Source of the DNA: Scheffersomyces stipitis CBS 6054
Lineage: Eukaryota > Ascomycota > Pichiomycetes > Serinales > Debaryomycetaceae
Reading direction: 5' to 3'
Length of the DNA stretch: 64,000 nucleotides
Assembly: GCF_000209165.1 (NCBI RefSeq)
Contig: NC_009068.1
Location: 2,108,001 to 2,172,000, forward strand
Part shown: positions 10,124-22,298 of the stretch, piece by piece
How positions within the stretch are numbered: position 1 is the stretch's first letter
Layout of the letters: each line of letters starts with the position of its first letter
The notes under the pieces: generated by a model
The model's input: only the letters and a program-made list of their open reading frames with translations
What the model was told of the DNA's origin: nothing
Database searches by the model: none
Program-made: the position numbers and the translations under genes

Positions 10124-12166
10124 ATGGAATCTGTCAATACCCTTCCCATTAAGCTACAGCCTTCTAACTTGAGACCTATAGCGTATAGGGTGTTCTCCAA
10201 GAAACATGGTCTTAATATCAAAACTGATGCACTCAACTTACTCACAGAAGTAATAAGCTACAAGTTCTCCTTTGACTGGAAGGGGCCAAAATCACAGCAA
10301 TTTTTAGAGGAGGTAGCGAAAACATGGAAATTGGAAGACAGAGGATTGTTTATAGACGCTCCAGGCTTGAAGCAGGTGTTGAAAGAAATCAATACAAAGT
10401 CGGGATCTTTGGACTCCAGTTCAGTTTATGGGAGTAGAAGCTCGAGTACCACCTCGGAACCTGAAAGAGCCGGAAGAAGTGATACGTTAGTCGACTCGGA
10501 AGAAGAGCAGAATATCAACTGGGAAGACTACTTTAAATTTATAAATCCCGACCAGCAACCGCATTGTGTATTTGACAAACTGAGAAAGCAGTTCAAGGTC
10601 CTGCCGTCAACTAACAGTAAAAGCAAGTCTCTAATTGGAACCTTGCCCAACAACTTGCAGAACACTGTTGAACTATTTAATAACAGATACCACATCATTT
10701 ATGATCGGTTGTCGAGAAACGAGAACTTCCAGAAGTCGTCATTTTCCAGTATCTCGACAATCAATAAATCACTTCACAATGGCTCAGCCAACGAAATCAC
10801 CCTAATCAAGAATGTTCTAGGCAGAGACGGATCCAAATTTATTCTTTGTGGTCTTTTGTCGAAAGACGCCAATGATTCGTGTATTTTAGAGGATTCTACA
10901 GATTACATTGAATTAAATTTGACTCAAACTTACAAGACCCAGGGGTCATTCTACTGCCCAGGGATGTTTGTCATCGTAGAAGGGATATACTCAGCGTCTG
11001 GTGGATCTTCCAACCAGTCCACAAACTATATTGGTGGCTGTTTCCATGTTAGTAACATTGGACATCCACCAGCAGAAAGGAGAGACGCCAGCAGTGAAAA
11101 CTACGGTAACCTCGACTTCCTAGGAATACATAAACAAATCGGCAACTCTACAGCTAACGATAAGGTGCTCAAAATCAACAAATACTTTAGACGGAAGTTG
11201 GCGACCCTCGAGAAATCCTTAGTGGGCCACAAGTTAGTCTTATTGGGTTCTGAGTGCCATTTAGACAACTTCAAAATCTTAGATGGGCTCAAGAAATTGT
11301 TGCACAAATTAGAGAATTCAATAATTGAAATAATGGAATCAGAGGATGGCCATGTTCCTTTGGCTCTTGTAATGACGGGTTCGTTTTCTTCAAGCCCCTT
11401 GACGACAACCAACTCCTTGGTGTCAAATATCTCAAACTCAGAAACTTACAAGAGTAATTTCGACAACTTTGCCAATATTTTGTCTAACTTTCCTAATGTG
11501 ATCAAAACATGTAAGTTGGTATTGATACCTGGTAAGAACGATCCATGGCAATCCACCTACTCGTTGGGAGGATCATCTCTCAACTGTTTCCCCCAGAAAT
11601 CGATACCTAGGTTGTTCGTCAGTCGTTTGGAGCGGTTGCTACCTAAAGGAAACTTGATCTTGTCATGGAATCCAGCTCGTATAAGCTATTTGTCTCAGGA
11701 AATAGTAATCTTGAAGGATGAGCTTATGAACAAAATGAAGCGGAACGACATTATCTTTGCCAATGATCTAGAGGAAGAGAAGGAGAATTTGGAAAAGGTA
11801 TTGGCTCAGAGTGAAGAGGATAGAATTAACAATTTGGTGAAAGGAGGAGTAACTGGAGAACATATACCTATAAAGATAAAACATGCCAGAAAATTGGTCA
11901 AGACAATACTCGACCAAGGTAATCTTCAGCCATTCTTGAGGGAGACCAAGCTCATAAATCCAGAATACGACTACGCTCTCAGAATAGAGCCATTACCCAC
12001 TGTAATGGTACTCAATGATGCCAACTTCGACAACTTTGAGGTAACCTACAATGGTTGCAAAGTGGTCAATGTGAGTAGCTTGTTGAGTCTGACCAGCAGA
12101 AAGCTTAACTACGTGGAGTACTACCCTTCTAACAAGAAGTTTTCTTTCCAAGAGTTGTATTTCTAG
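10124..12166 (+). CDS. DPB2: DNA polymerase epsilon subunit B
   Basis: 680 aa, the second subunit of the leading-strand polymerase, which also links the polymerase to the CMG helicase through GINS. The N-terminal domain is recognisable (LPIKLQPSNLRPIAYRVFSK, then SQQFLEEVAKTWKLEDRGLF). It is followed by an acidic linker (residues about 110-145), an OB-fold region (NVLGRDGSKFILCGLL), and the inactive calpastatin-like phosphoesterase fold (LGSECHLDN, LVLIPGKNDPW, RISYLSQEIVI). It ends in the conserved TYNGCKVVN and YVEYYPSNKK blocks. Length is close to the 689 aa of the Saccharomyces protein. The ATG at 10124 gives the expected N-terminus. MCB elements lie upstream. Confidence 0.96.
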   Translation: MESVNTLPIKLQPSNLRPIAYRVFSKKHGLNIKTDALNLLTEVISYKFSFDWKGPKSQQFLEEVAKTWKLEDRGLFIDAPGLKQVLKEINTKSGSLDSSSVYGSRSSSTTSEPERAGRSDTLVDSEEEQNINWEDYFKFINPDQQPHCVFDKLRKQFKVLPSTNSKSKSLIGTLPNNLQNTVELFNNRYHIIYDRLSRNENFQKSSFSSISTINKSLHNGSANEITLIKNVLGRDGSKFILCGLLSKDANDSCILEDSTDYIELNLTQTYKTQGSFYCPGMFVIVEGIYSASGGSSNQSTNYIGGCFHVSNIGHPPAERRDASSENYGNLDFLGIHKQIGNSTANDKVLKINKYFRRKLATLEKSLVGHKLVLLGSECHLDNFKILDGLKKLLHKLENSIIEIMESEDGHVPLALVMTGSFSSSPLTTTNSLVSNISNSETYKSNFDNFANILSNFPNVIKTCKLVLIPGKNDPWQSTYSLGGSSLNCFPQKSIPRLFVSRLERLLPKGNLILSWNPARISYLSQEIVILKDELMNKMKRNDIIFANDLEEEKENLEKVLAQSEEDRINNLVKGGVTGEHIPIKIKHARKLVKTILDQGNLQPFLRETKLINPEYDYALRIEPLPTVMVLNDANFDNFEVTYNGCKVVNVSSLLSLTSRKLNYVEYYPSNKKFSFQELYF

Positions 12167-12502
12167 AGGCGCACTTCTATGGAATGGCTCGAAGAAGTCT
12201 ATAGCCTACCTAATGCTTATAATACACATTTTACTGTAGTGAAAATTTTTAAATATTAAATTATTTTATAAGAGGATCCTTCTCGGATATACCTTGTATG
12301 AGATAGTTTTGCCTCTTTTAATTGGGTCCCAATTGGGTCTACAAAACTGTACTACAAATCCACCACTGTACCATTATATCTGTGCCAACAATATGTGATA
12401 ATATGCAGGAAGCATGAATCTGATATCAACTGTCAAAAGCCTACGGATGTTCAGGCTTTTAAGCATAACACTATTTCGTTAGCAAACACATAGAAACAAA
12501 CC
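12167..12502. other. DPB2-BET2 intergenic region
   Basis: AT-rich 3' flank of DPB2 and promoter of BET2. AATTGGGTC occurs twice, 11 bp apart (12320-12328 and 12331-12339), which could be a duplicated factor site. Nothing else is recognisable. Confidence 0.4.
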
Positions 12503-13492
12503 ATGAGTGAAACGGAGGAAGTAAAGGCGTTCTATAAAGAGAAGCATATTGCATTTGTGGTAGATCAGGATTCTCACCGCTCCTTTGAGTATTGGCTCAG
12601 TGAGCATTTGCGGATGAATGGGCTCTACTGGGGAGTGGTTAGCTTGGTGATAATGAATGCATTAGAGGACGCCTTGCCCCAGAATGAAGTAATTGACTAT
12701 ATACTTAGTTGTTGGGATGAAAAAACTGGAGGCTTTGGGGCATTTCCCAAGCACGATGCCCATATTCTTTCTACTACTTCTGCCCTTCAAGTTTTGAAAA
12801 TATACGACAACGAACTACAAGTTTTGGGAGAGGAAAAGAAGGAGCAAACAGCTCAATTTATAAAGGGACTACAATTGTCCGATGGAAGTTTCCAAGGTGA
12901 CCGGTTTGGAGAAGTAGACACCCGTTTTATATACACGGCCATGTTGTCGTTGTCGTTATTAGACGAGTTGACAATCGAGATTACAGATCCAGCCATTAAG
13001 TTTGTCATGGCGTGCCAAAACTTTGATGGTGCCTTTGGAATGCTTCCAGGTGCAGAAAGTCATGCAGCACAGGTATTTACGTGTATAGGGGCTTTGGCTG
13101 TAACAGACAATTTACATCTATTGGACGACGACACCAAACTAGGAAATTGGCTCAGCGAGAGACAAGTATTGCCAAGTGGGGGCCTTAATGGCCGTCCCGA
13201 AAAATTGCCAGATGTCTGCTATAGTTGGTGGGTGCTATCTTCGCTCGCTATTTTGAAAAAGAAGCATTGGATAGATTTGCAAAAGTTGGAGGATTTCATT
13301 CTTGAATGTCAAGATCTGAAGGACGGTGGTATTGGAGACAGACCTGATAATCAAACTGATATATACCACACTTGCTTTGGAATAGCTGGCTTAAGTTTGA
13401 TCGACTTCGAGAAGTATAACTTTAAGGAAATAGATCCCATTTATTGCATGCCCACAGAAGTGACAAAAAAGTTCAGGAAGTGGAAGAAATAG
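12503..13492 (+). CDS. BET2: Rab geranylgeranyltransferase (type II) beta subunit
   Basis: 329 aa. With the alpha subunit (Bet4) and the escort protein Mrs6 it attaches geranylgeranyl groups to C-terminal cysteines of Rab/Ypt GTPases, needed for ER-Golgi and later traffic. The prenyltransferase alpha-alpha barrel repeats are clear (GGFGAFPKHDAHILSTTSAL, DGAFGMLPGAESHAAQVF, GGLNGRPEKLPDVCYSWW, GGIGDRPDNQTDIYHTCFG). The catalytic zinc ligands are visible as Asp237, Cys239 (LPDVCYSWW) and His289 (DIYHTCFG). Length matches the family. Codon 272 is CTG (QD-CTG-KDGG), probably serine in this genetic code. Confidence 0.96.
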   Translation: MSETEEVKAFYKEKHIAFVVDQDSHRSFEYWLSEHLRMNGLYWGVVSLVIMNALEDALPQNEVIDYILSCWDEKTGGFGAFPKHDAHILSTTSALQVLKIYDNELQVLGEEKKEQTAQFIKGLQLSDGSFQGDRFGEVDTRFIYTAMLSLSLLDELTIEITDPAIKFVMACQNFDGAFGMLPGAESHAAQVFTCIGALAVTDNLHLLDDDTKLGNWLSERQVLPSGGLNGRPEKLPDVCYSWWVLSSLAILKKKHWIDLQKLEDFILECQDLKDGGIGDRPDNQTDIYHTCFGIAGLSLIDFEKYNFKEIDPIYCMPTEVTKKFRKWKK

Positions 13493-14682
13493 TTCAATTT
13501 CTTGGCAATTATATAATTTGAAAGCATTTTGCTATTTTTTGACTCTATTATTTTCTTTTGCCTTCAAATAGAAATAGAAGTAGAACAATTGCTAGACAAA
13601 ACAGTACCAATATTCTGAAGCATGACAGTTGTGACTTATTATTAATCTGCTTATATAGAAAACTGTTACAGAGATCCTGAGGAAGTCACTTGGTGACACA
13701 TTTGGGTAGAACAATTGACTGAGATATCCTTACTAGCTTCAGAGTTGTAGCTTACACACCGATGATCAACTATCAGGTTGCCATTTTCAACAGGTACTCT
13801 GTCAAATATGACAATCCTGTTGAAAACGTAACATTTGGTGGAATTCAGGTTTATCGAAATTTTCGAAGAATATATACTGGATTGTGGTTTTCATAAAGTC
13901 CCTTACCAACAGTAGTTTCTTCAAGTAGACGGCATGGTTGTTTAAATGTATTTTCAGTCACAATCCAATCCAAAATAAATGTTGCTTTCAATTTCTCAGT
14001 AAATTATTCGAAGACAATATCTAGCGATTTATTTAGTTTGGAGGAACAATCTTAATTACCATTATTTTTCAGTCATCGTCAAACAGGAGAGAACGAAATA
14101 GAAGATTCTGGATAAATTCTTTTATCTCTGATTTTGAAATTTTACTTTGAAAAGCTGTTTGTTAAAAACGCCTATAAGTGATTATTCGGTAATCTCTTGC
14201 AATGTTGATGTTATTGATTACAGAAGTCCTAACTAATAGACTTCAATTCTTGATACTAAGTTTGGGTTTCAAATTTATTATTTATTGATCTATTAGGAAA
14301 CGTTTGAGCATTATCCATAACAATAAAAAGAATTCAATTCAATATTCAAAAATTCATGATACAAGAAAACCATGCAATTAAAGTTTATCAACGAAAGAAA
14401 TTTGTATTCAAATTGGTGACTTGATATCTCTAATTAGTCGTACCAATATAAATTTTGTCGATAAGTTTGGTTATATGTAATTATATTGTCCACTGGTTTA
14501 TTTCATTTTTAAGGTAAGCTAAGGAGAAATTATACACTAAAATCAATACATTTATTATATTTACAGGGATGTTGGCCATTAACGTATCATTATATATATG
14601 CTAGTCTAATTTTGTGTCTATAGACAATGGTAAACAGTTTCTATCAACACAAATATTATTTAATATTGTGAGATAGGGGAAA
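13493..14682. other. 1.2-kb AT-rich convergent intergenic region
   Basis: This lies between the 3' ends of BET2 (+) and the Myb gene (-). It has long AT-rich segments and no frame with a recognisable product. I see no repeat or RNA gene here. Confidence 0.5.
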
Positions 14683-15576
14683 TCAATTTAATAAAAACTC
14701 TATAGAGTGTTGTGCTTTTTTATTCCCATTGTCATCCCTATCATCTTCACTGGATGAAGCGCTTTCGCTTCGTTTGTGATTCTTTGGTTCACTTGAACTA
14801 CTCTTTCTCTGAACTGGAGGCACAGCACTAGCGCCACTGATTATTCTTCGCCATCTGAACTGGCACGCATTAGGAGTTCTATCTTGGAAAAATGCCGATA
14901 TTTCCCTCCAGCCAAGCTTCTGTACCTCTTTAAGTTCTCTTAGTAGCCTATCTTCTTTGGGGGACCAAGTGGTAGACTGCTTTGACTTCCTCCTTGCCAG
15001 CAACATCATTTCTCCTGGAATTATGCCCAGCATGTACACTGGTAGTTGTCCCGTTGAATGAGGTGCTCCTGTAATGTAGCCCTGGGGAGGTTGCTGATAG
15101 TATACGTAGTGGGAACCATAAGGTTGTTGGACAGGTGCTTGATGAGTTACCTGGGGATAATATGAGAATGGGTATGGCTGCTGTTGCTGAAGAGGTAATT
15201 GGCTCTGGTGTGGCATAGCTTGCATTTGTAGTGGGTAATTGTTTTCGTTTACTATAGGCGAAATTGCATGGTGTAATGTTGGCGCTGGCATTCCTGGTGG
15301 TACTGGATGGTAGCTTTGGAAGTGTGATGGTGAATCGGAAAGGAAATACTTGTCTTGATTGCTGTTTCTTGCGGCATAGTACATTGGAGTCTCTGTTACT
15401 GGTGACAAACTCGTATTTTGTTCATTCTGAGAATAGGAAAATGTTGTTTTTTCATAGAGTTTACCAGTTTCTATGTCGGGAAATTTCTCAGAATCTTGTC
15501 TTACTGTTCTGGAATGTCCAAAGGAACCAAAATAGGGTGGTTGATTAGGATTGTAGTTGGACATTAAGGATATCAT
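14683..15576 (-). CDS. Myb/SANT DNA-binding protein, Dot6/Tod6-like
   Basis: 297 aa, probably a nuclear transcription regulator. One SANT/Myb repeat lies at about residues 200-246 (WSPKEDRLLRELKEVQKLGW, then REISAFFQDRTPNACQFRWR). The run RTPNACQFRWRR is very like that of Saccharomyces Dot6 and Tod6, which bind the PAC motif and repress ribosome-biogenesis genes under TORC1/PKA control. That role is by analogy. The N-terminal 190 residues are Gln/Pro/Tyr-rich and disordered, and a Ser-rich basic tail follows the domain. Two in-frame ATGs (M1 and M5) are close together and I cannot decide between them. A long upstream region (2.9 kb) is common for regulators in this clade. Confidence 0.85.
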   Translation of the reverse strand: MISLMSNYNPNQPPYFGSFGHSRTVRQDSEKFPDIETGKLYEKTTFSYSQNEQNTSLSPVTETPMYYAARNSNQDKYFLSDSPSHFQSYHPVPPGMPAPTLHHAISPIVNENNYPLQMQAMPHQSQLPLQQQQPYPFSYYPQVTHQAPVQQPYGSHYVYYQQPPQGYITGAPHSTGQLPVYMLGIIPGEMMLLARRKSKQSTTWSPKEDRLLRELKEVQKLGWREISAFFQDRTPNACQFRWRRIISGASAVPPVQRKSSSSEPKNHKRSESASSSEDDRDDNGNKKAQHSIEFLLN

Positions 15577-18481
15577 ATCAGTATAAGTATGAAATTTGTT
15601 GTTGGTTTATTACTAGGGATGTAGAGTGAACGACAACTGAACAATATGAAATTGTGAATTCCTTTTGCTTGTTTAGATAGTTGTAAGTGGAATGTATTTA
15701 GTCAAATTTATTTCAGCTTGGGACATAAATTTATTCTTGAAACAGCGACCTCACGGTGGTTGTAAGTTGGAACTCTGTGAGATTCAGTAATTGTATTGGT
15801 TAAGTGTCTAGCGAGTAAAGGGAAATAACTAGACAAGATTATTGGTTATGTACTATTGGAATGCTATTGTTTTTTTTGTGATTTGATTATACCTAGAAGG
15901 ATATCTTCAAAGAAAGGTGGAATGTATATGTATAAGATCTCAAATATAGACGTTATTGGCCTTTTATCACTTCGAGCGATAGAGCGACGACAAATTATGG
16001 AGACAATGTAGTCTCTAAACCATAAGGTACCACTCCAGTATTAATATTTCTCAGAAGCTAGTCAAAATTGAAAGATGATATATGAAATACAAGGGTCATT
16101 ATGATTCTGAAAAAGCATTTTAGAGGTGGCCATGAGACGCTTATATGTAAGAAGTTCCTCTTTTAGGTTAATATACATTATCTTTGAAGCTATATAAATT
16201 ATTGAACCAAGAATTATAATTTAAGATGATAACATGCGTTGGTGTTTTTTAACCCAGCATGTAGATTGATGTTAAAAATTATTGGTGCTAATACATTAAA
16301 AAATACTACACATAATAGAGGATCTTGAAAATATCAGCGTGTACACCACGCAAGTCATGTATCCAGAAAAGTTGTACTCCTTCAAAAATATTATAAAAAA
16401 TACTCAAAAGCAAGAAAATCATTTGGAAGTTCAGTTTATCAGGAGTGAGTTTGAGAATTGTATTGAAATGAAGTTTCTCAACCTCATATCCCGCGAACGC
16501 TGTACAAAGAGTTATAGTTTCAAGACTTTTGTGAAACATTCCACATACTTCGGAGAAAAAATTCATTAGAGAGTATGGACCAATGCAGTACTTTGTGCGA
16601 TATGTAAAATCTATAGATGTGCAGCCATATGCGTTTGAATTGATACTTTTCTAATTTGGCACATAAGCACCCACGAGAAGGGTATCTGGAGCATTCGTTC
16701 TCTCTATGGAGCATCATACTGCTTAATTGACAGAAGCAACTTTAGGAGCGACTCAGATTGTAGTTTCTTTGACATCATCCTACACTCAGTTTATACTCGT
16801 CATTGTTTCAACGTTCCTTCTGACAATTCAAAAGAGGAACTAGCTACAAAAAGCATACAAAAATTGATTATTTTTAATGCATGATGCATTATATTCTCAT
16901 TGCCCAAGTAATGGTAGTTTGGATCGTGGACCAGCATAAGCAGGTTTCCGGTTAAGGCGGCAATCAAGGCGTGATGGCCTTTGTAGTAATTATTTTCAAT
17001 AGCTATCTATATCGGCTTAGCTATCTTTTCAATTGTGTGGAGATACTATGTCCTCTAAGGTATACATCTGCCGTGTTTGCGACAAAAAGCCGTAAATATG
17101 TGAAGTACTCTTTATTACACATGACGTACAAAACTGTAGGTGCTGATATCGGAATCTTTCAACCTACTTTCTTTGAGAGAGAGGAGAGAACACTGAAGGT
17201 CGATCATGGTATATTTTGTTGGTATTGTTACTTCAACAACTTCACTTTCAATAACTTCATTTTCAACGTAACCGAGCAAGAAGGTTCTCGCCCCTTTCCT
17301 TGCCTATGACAAGGGTTTCGAAGTATTAGGTATGGTTGTAAATAAACCGCATATTGAATATCATTGGATCTACTCGTATTTGAATACCCCTGATCAAATA
17401 TTTCTGAAAAGCAATGATACCTAGACTTCAGTGAAAAAAAATACTTTTAAATAGCCTCAACCCCAAGATAATCAGTTGTGTACTCCAAGCTGACATTGTT
17501 TCGAACTTTAAAGTTCCTGCTAGCGATCGAATAATGCATAACACACTTCCATGAATTGTTCAATTATTTGGAACAGCTCCGGAACTTCTTCAAAGAAAAA
17601 GCGTTGGACATAATAGATCTAAGTCTTGGCAATAACTTAACTGAAATAACAATAAGTTGGTTTTCGTTTTGAATTGGTCAAATATTTTTGTCAATTTTCG
17701 AAGGACTTCACCTGAATTGTAAGCCTTGCAAAATTCAAATTTTTTAGTCCTTGACTATTTTGGGTTTTTAAATATTTTGAGGAACTAAAAAATACTTGAT
17801 ACACTTCTAGAAAATAGTGGTTAGTTAAAAAATTATATATTTTCCACAAATAACGCCGGTATCACCAATCAGTAAAGCATGCCTATCGAAAATGATCGTA
17901 AAATAAGCTGATCTGGAACATATACTATGCATTGATGGCGTGGAAATTACTATGATGCATTCGGGTACTCAAGAAGTATGGAAATGTCCACCAGCAACCA
18001 GGCATGGCAACAGTTCATCATTGTAGAAGCTGAGGAATGCTTTCGGCACAATTTTGAATGGCCCTTCTTGCTTCTACACTTGTACATAATAACTAAAATA
18101 TTTGTTGAATTGACCTATTTTGGACACGCAGAAGAAATGCTAGTTAAAAAATTGACTAGGACAAGCGCTCTTCAAAATATTGAAACAAGAAACATCTAGA
18201 ATCTTCAATCAGCTAGAACACATTAATCGAAAACAAGATTATCTAAAGTACAGAGGGGTGATTTTCATTCTTTTCATTTATTTCTTTTATTGTTCCCCTG
18301 ATAAAATCAAAATAGAAACGTTGATGAAGTCGATTTGTGAATGCACGCAAAAGTACTAACTGAGACCTAAATATATACCAATAATATTCGTATATCTGAT
18401 AAGTCGCTGCATCTAGTAGCCAACAGAACAAGCTGGTCTTTTCTGGGCATTTGAATTCCTGAGGTGTCAATCAATCCACCC
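15577..18481. other. 2.9-kb gene-free region
   Basis: This is the 5' region of the Myb gene and the 3' region of the Sap1-like gene. Several 60-110-codon frames (16306-16569 on both strands, 16971-17309, 17978-18199) lack motifs and are probably chance. A TACTAAC branch-site heptamer occurs on the + strand at 18354-18360 but has no matching gene. No RNA gene or transposon was recognised. Confidence 0.45.
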
Positions 18482-21016
18482 CTATGCACCTGAAGATCCA
18501 AATTTTTCGGCCCATTTTTCATACTCCTGCAACCCTTCTGATGAAACACTTGGCCTGATGTACTTCAAACTGTTCTTAAAGTCTTCAAGGTTAATTGGTC
18601 GAATTTGCTCTGTAGGTGTCAGTAGAAGTTTTTCTCCAAGAGCTCTCAACGGTCCCATAGCTGAATCCTTTGCAAGAGCAGTTATGTCTGAGCCACTGAA
18701 TCCATCGGTCAAGTCCTTGAGGACCTCGTAATCTTCGTCCGATAGAGTATTTTTCTGGTATTGTAATAATTTTCGAATCTGTGCCAGTCTAGAGTCCGCC
18801 TCTGGTAAAGGAATGTATTGCCTTCTTGCGAATCTTCTTCTGGCTGCCTCATCGATAGACCAAGGTAGATTTGTGGCTCCTAGAATCAAAACTCTAGAAA
18901 CATCATCGTTGTCAGATTCTCTTCCGGCTGCTGCACTGGAAAGTTCGGACCACTGTACCAAAAATTCATTTTTAATTCTTCTTGTACTTTCTACTTCTCC
19001 CTCTGTTCTGGAACTCAACAAAGAATCTATTTCATCCACAAAGACTATAGATGGAGCTAGCTTCTTTGCCATCAAAAACAAAGCCCTCACCAACTTCTCG
19101 GACTCTCCCAAATACTTAGATGTCAAGGATGATGCACTAATAGAGAAAAATGTTGACTTCGATTCCGTAGCAACAGCTCTCGCCAACATTGTTTTACCGG
19201 TTCCTGGCGGACCAAACAACAACATGCCTCTAGTGGGCTCTCTCAACCCCTTAAATAAATCAGGGCGCAAAAATGGATATACTACGGCCTCTTTCAACGA
19301 GTATTTAGCACTTTCTAATCCGACCAAGTCGTCCCAATAAACCTCGTCGCCATGGATAACAATATCGTTTAAAATGTGTTTGGCCGCATCAGGGTCTACT
19401 CCTCTAACTGAGTTGATGAGAGCCTCTTGTTCCTCTTCATTTGTTAATAAATTAACATCTACTTCGTCATTATCATAGCCACTCAATAAATCGTCCATGG
19501 TTGGACTATTGATAGCATCGCTACTCTTGTTCTTCTGATTTGTCATAATTTTATTTGGCTGAAGTGTAGCTGGCTTTACTGTCTTTTTAACAGCAGGGTT
19601 CACAGTCTTAGAAGTTTTTACGTAGTTGTAAGATATGTTACTGCTTGGATTCGTCTTCGGCTTTGCAGTGTGGCTATTATTGGATGTGCGTGTAGTTCTT
19701 TGAGCTGCAGCTGTTTTGGAAGGTTGACTTTTGACAGTGGTAGGTTGCTTTGTAGGGCTCTTTGTCGGATTTAAACGATTCTGGGATTGTTTCTTCATGA
19801 TCTTGCTGACGTCTATAGGTTTTGGCTTGTTATAGATATACGGCTGCTTTGTCTGTGGCGCATGGTTTGTCCTAATGTCGGATGTGCTTTTGGAAATGTG
19901 ATCTACTCGACGGTTAGTTGTTGTTCCATTGGTAGCCGAGGTCTTGTTGATACTGCCAGAACTATGGTTGGTAAGAGTAACCTTTGGTACCAGTAACAGT
20001 TGATGCTGCCTTGTTGGTGATGCATGTGGTTTCAAAGTGATGTCATCCATGGAACGCACTAGGTCATCTTCGGGGGACGTTGAGAAGTAGTCTTGGATCT
20101 GTTTGAGATTTCCATTAATACCGTTGTTGTTACTATTGAGGTTGGTGTTATTGTTATTGTAGCTGGTACCATAGTTGCAGTTATCGTCATCGAGATCTAT
20201 GAGATTAACATTGGATGATGAAGATCCTCTTCCTGAAGATAGTTCTGACAAGCCTGAGGATGAGCGAGAGCCATTATGGTTGTTGTTATTGTTGGTATTG
20301 TTGTTGACATTGTTAAGATTGTTGTCGTTGATGCGTTCCCAATTGTCGGTGAATTCGAATCCATCATCGTCGAAATCATCAAAGAGCTCATTTTCAGTTT
20401 CGGTAAGTTCTTTTGCTGACTTCTGGGAAGGTTTATGGCGATTTTGGGGACCCTGCCAGGAGACATTTGCAGCCTGCGAAGCCTGAGCAGTTTTCACCTT
20501 GGGAACATTATACGAGCTACTAGATCCCTGTGAACTCAGTCCCAGCACCATTCCTGGTCTTAGAGACTTCAACATCGAGCGTTGGTTCACTGAGTTACTT
20601 GAAAGCGATCTGGAGGCTGGGTTTCTGAGTGAAGGAACAGATAGCGAGGACGACGACGAAGAAGAAGCCTGTTTAGAGGCAGCATGTACGGCATTGGTGG
20701 CATCTCTGCTCTTCTTGCGATTTACTTCATCCATTCGTAACTGAACGCGGATCAAATGCTTGACGTTCTGGTCTCTGATGGCTTTCAACTCTGTGAGGAT
20801 CTGGATTTCATCGTTCAGGAGTTTGTGAGCCAGCCTGTCAAACAAGTCGATTTTGTAGAGAAGGGACGTGTGCAAGCCCTTCCAGCCTTTGAGGGCATCC
20901 TCTACGTGGTTGTTTTCCTCTAGGGCGAGGTTCTTGATCAGGAAGTTGCAGCAGTCGTCATAGGTCTGTCTGAGTTCCTCGAGGAGCGAGAGCTGAGGGG
21001 GTTTTTTTCGGAACAT
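18482..21016 (-). CDS. SAP1: AAA ATPase of the meiotic clade, Sap1/Yta6-like, with MIT domain
   Basis: 844 aa. The N-terminal 80 or so residues form a helical MIT-type domain ([19 protein letters not shown]..), which usually binds ESCRT-III or microtubule partners. Residues about 90-530 are disordered, with Asn-rich stretches near 225-310. The ATPase domain starts near 540: Walker A GPPGTGKT (602-609), Walker B IVFVDEID (Asp/Glu near 661-664), second region of homology [19 protein letters not shown], and the C-terminal Vps4-like helix (EEYEKW-type, FGSSG ending). The ending [20 protein letters not shown] strongly resembles Saccharomyces Sap1, whose cellular role is poorly defined. Yta6 is the alternative name. 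Confidence 0.9.
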   Translation of the reverse strand: MFRKKPPQLSLLEELRQTYDDCCNFLIKNLALEENNHVEDALKGWKGLHTSLLYKIDLFDRLAHKLLNDEIQILTELKAIRDQNVKHLIRVQLRMDEVNRKKSRDATNAVHAASKQASSSSSSSLSVPSLRNPASRSLSSNSVNQRSMLKSLRPGMVLGLSSQGSSSSYNVPKVKTAQASQAANVSWQGPQNRHKPSQKSAKELTETENELFDDFDDDGFEFTDNWERINDNNLNNVNNNTNNNNNHNGSRSSSGLSELSSGRGSSSSNVNLIDLDDDNCNYGTSYNNNNTNLNSNNNGINGNLKQIQDYFSTSPEDDLVRSMDDITLKPHASPTRQHQLLLVPKVTLTNHSSGSINKTSATNGTTTNRRVDHISKSTSDIRTNHAPQTKQPYIYNKPKPIDVSKIMKKQSQNRLNPTKSPTKQPTTVKSQPSKTAAAQRTTRTSNNSHTAKPKTNPSSNISYNYVKTSKTVNPAVKKTVKPATLQPNKIMTNQKNKSSDAINSPTMDDLLSGYDNDEVDVNLLTNEEEQEALINSVRGVDPDAAKHILNDIVIHGDEVYWDDLVGLESAKYSLKEAVVYPFLRPDLFKGLREPTRGMLLFGPPGTGKTMLARAVATESKSTFFSISASSLTSKYLGESEKLVRALFLMAKKLAPSIVFVDEIDSLLSSRTEGEVESTRRIKNEFLVQWSELSSAAAGRESDNDDVSRVLILGATNLPWSIDEAARRRFARRQYIPLPEADSRLAQIRKLLQYQKNTLSDEDYEVLKDLTDGFSGSDITALAKDSAMGPLRALGEKLLLTPTEQIRPINLEDFKNSLKYIRPSVSSEGLQEYEKWAEKFGSSGA

Positions 21017-22298
21017 TCTGATCTATATTGCTCAGCTACAGACAATGAACAGACAGCGTATAGATATGGACCTCTAGACCTATCGACTTGCTAAAGAATG
21101 AGTGAAAGAACGAGCTTGTAAAGAAAGAACGGAAAACTGAAGAGAGTTCAGGAATTCTTGGTAGTGTAGCTGAATAGTGTTGCTATTCCTGGAGTTGCGC
21201 CGCGAGGTGAAATTCTGTGCTGGTGGAAAAAATCTAGGCGAGAGTAGACAGAGACAAGACGAATTGATAGATGAGCCAGATAATAGAAGTTACTCTGTCT
21301 GATAGTGGCAGCGATGTGTCTGGCAATACGGGATGGTATATATGTTAGCTAGCTACAGATACCTGTTCAACTTTCTTATCAGTCTTTCTTATTGACAGCT
21401 GGGTATTATCTTATTATTGGGGGCATTCGGGAGCACACGACACAGCCAGATAACCTAATAATATGTGGAGATTCAGGAACCTCGTCACATTCCGACGTTA
21501 GATCCTATTGAAACCAGCAACAAGTAAAGAGGCCCCTGGAGTTTTGGAGCGCTCCTCTTGCACGAGACTTGAAGGTCTCTTCTCTTCGTGCTCTTAAATA
21601 GCCTTTTTAGTGTCTCACCATTGGCCCTAATCGTCTCTTTCTGTTGCGGTGGGGATCAGCCGCACCGTTCTAGAAGCTTACAATTTTCCATGATAATCTC
21701 AGACAGTGATACAATAAACTACAATATGTTTCTAATACTTCTACTCTCTACGCTTTTACACATCTGTAGTGATATAACGGGATACTCTAAAGTTTCCAAC
21801 CTCAAGAATATTCTTTTTAACCACGTTCATCTGTCCGAATGTTTGTCAACAGCTGGCTAACAGCTCCAATGCCAATACCAGAAAAATCTCTGACCCGCCA
21901 CAGCTGTCCGAAGACATGCATCTTCCTAACTTAATAGGCAAGATACAACTGCCGCGGGCTTTCGGAGACCGAGCGAGACATTCTACTACCGACACCAGAA
22001 CATTACACTGGCCAGTTGCCAAATTTCAAATTCGGAGGCAACTTTCAAGGTGCTCTCCAAAAAAACTGGAAAGCAAAGCTTTCGAGCAGCGCTGCTTCCT
22101 TAAATAGTAGCACGTCTTGGGCCGGGTAACACATCGTCCAATAATGAAAAAAATTCAGTTACGGTTTATAGTCACGTGTTGTGAACCCTCATTCCAATTC
22201 CGGAATCTGGAGTAACCAAATAATTGTCGTGTAGTTTAAAATTGTAATTCTAGTTCTAGTCTCTCTAACCTGAACATCATTCCCGTTATTGCTACGAA
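21017..22298. other. Divergent 1.3-kb promoter region between SAP1 and APQ12-like
   Basis: No gene is supported; the frames at 21588 and 21916 are short and without motifs. A CACGTG element lies at 22173-22178 close to the APQ12-like ATG. The segment 21890-22110 is rather GC-rich compared with its surroundings. Confidence 0.4.
22173..22178. promoter_or_regulatory. CACGTG (Cbf1-type E-box) upstream of APQ12-like gene
   Basis: GTCACGTG ends 121 bp before the ATG at 22299. It matches the RTCACGTG consensus of Cbf1 family bHLH factors. Only the motif and its position support it. Confidence 0.4.

Noticed and set aside
16306..16569. Overlapping ORFs on both strands in the gene-poor region
   Set aside because: Both are under 90 codons, AT-rich, without motifs, and open on both strands at once, which is what chance produces in AT-rich DNA.
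17978..18199. ORF with AWQQFIIVEAEE, slightly like the middle region of a fungal zinc-cluster factor
   Set aside because: The resemblance is limited to a few residues, with no zinc cluster or further homology upstream or downstream.
18354..18360. TACTAAC branch-site heptamer on the + strand
   Set aside because: No + strand gene exists here to be spliced, and no donor is near; taken as chance.
13493..18481. AT-rich gene-poor stretch considered as a centromere or replication origin
   Set aside because: No LTR, inverted repeat or core element was seen, a coding gene interrupts it, and origins cannot be called from base composition alone.
20175..20486. 103-codon leucine/serine-rich ORF on the + strand
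   Set aside because: It is the antisense of the Asn- and Asp-rich region of the Sap1-like gene.
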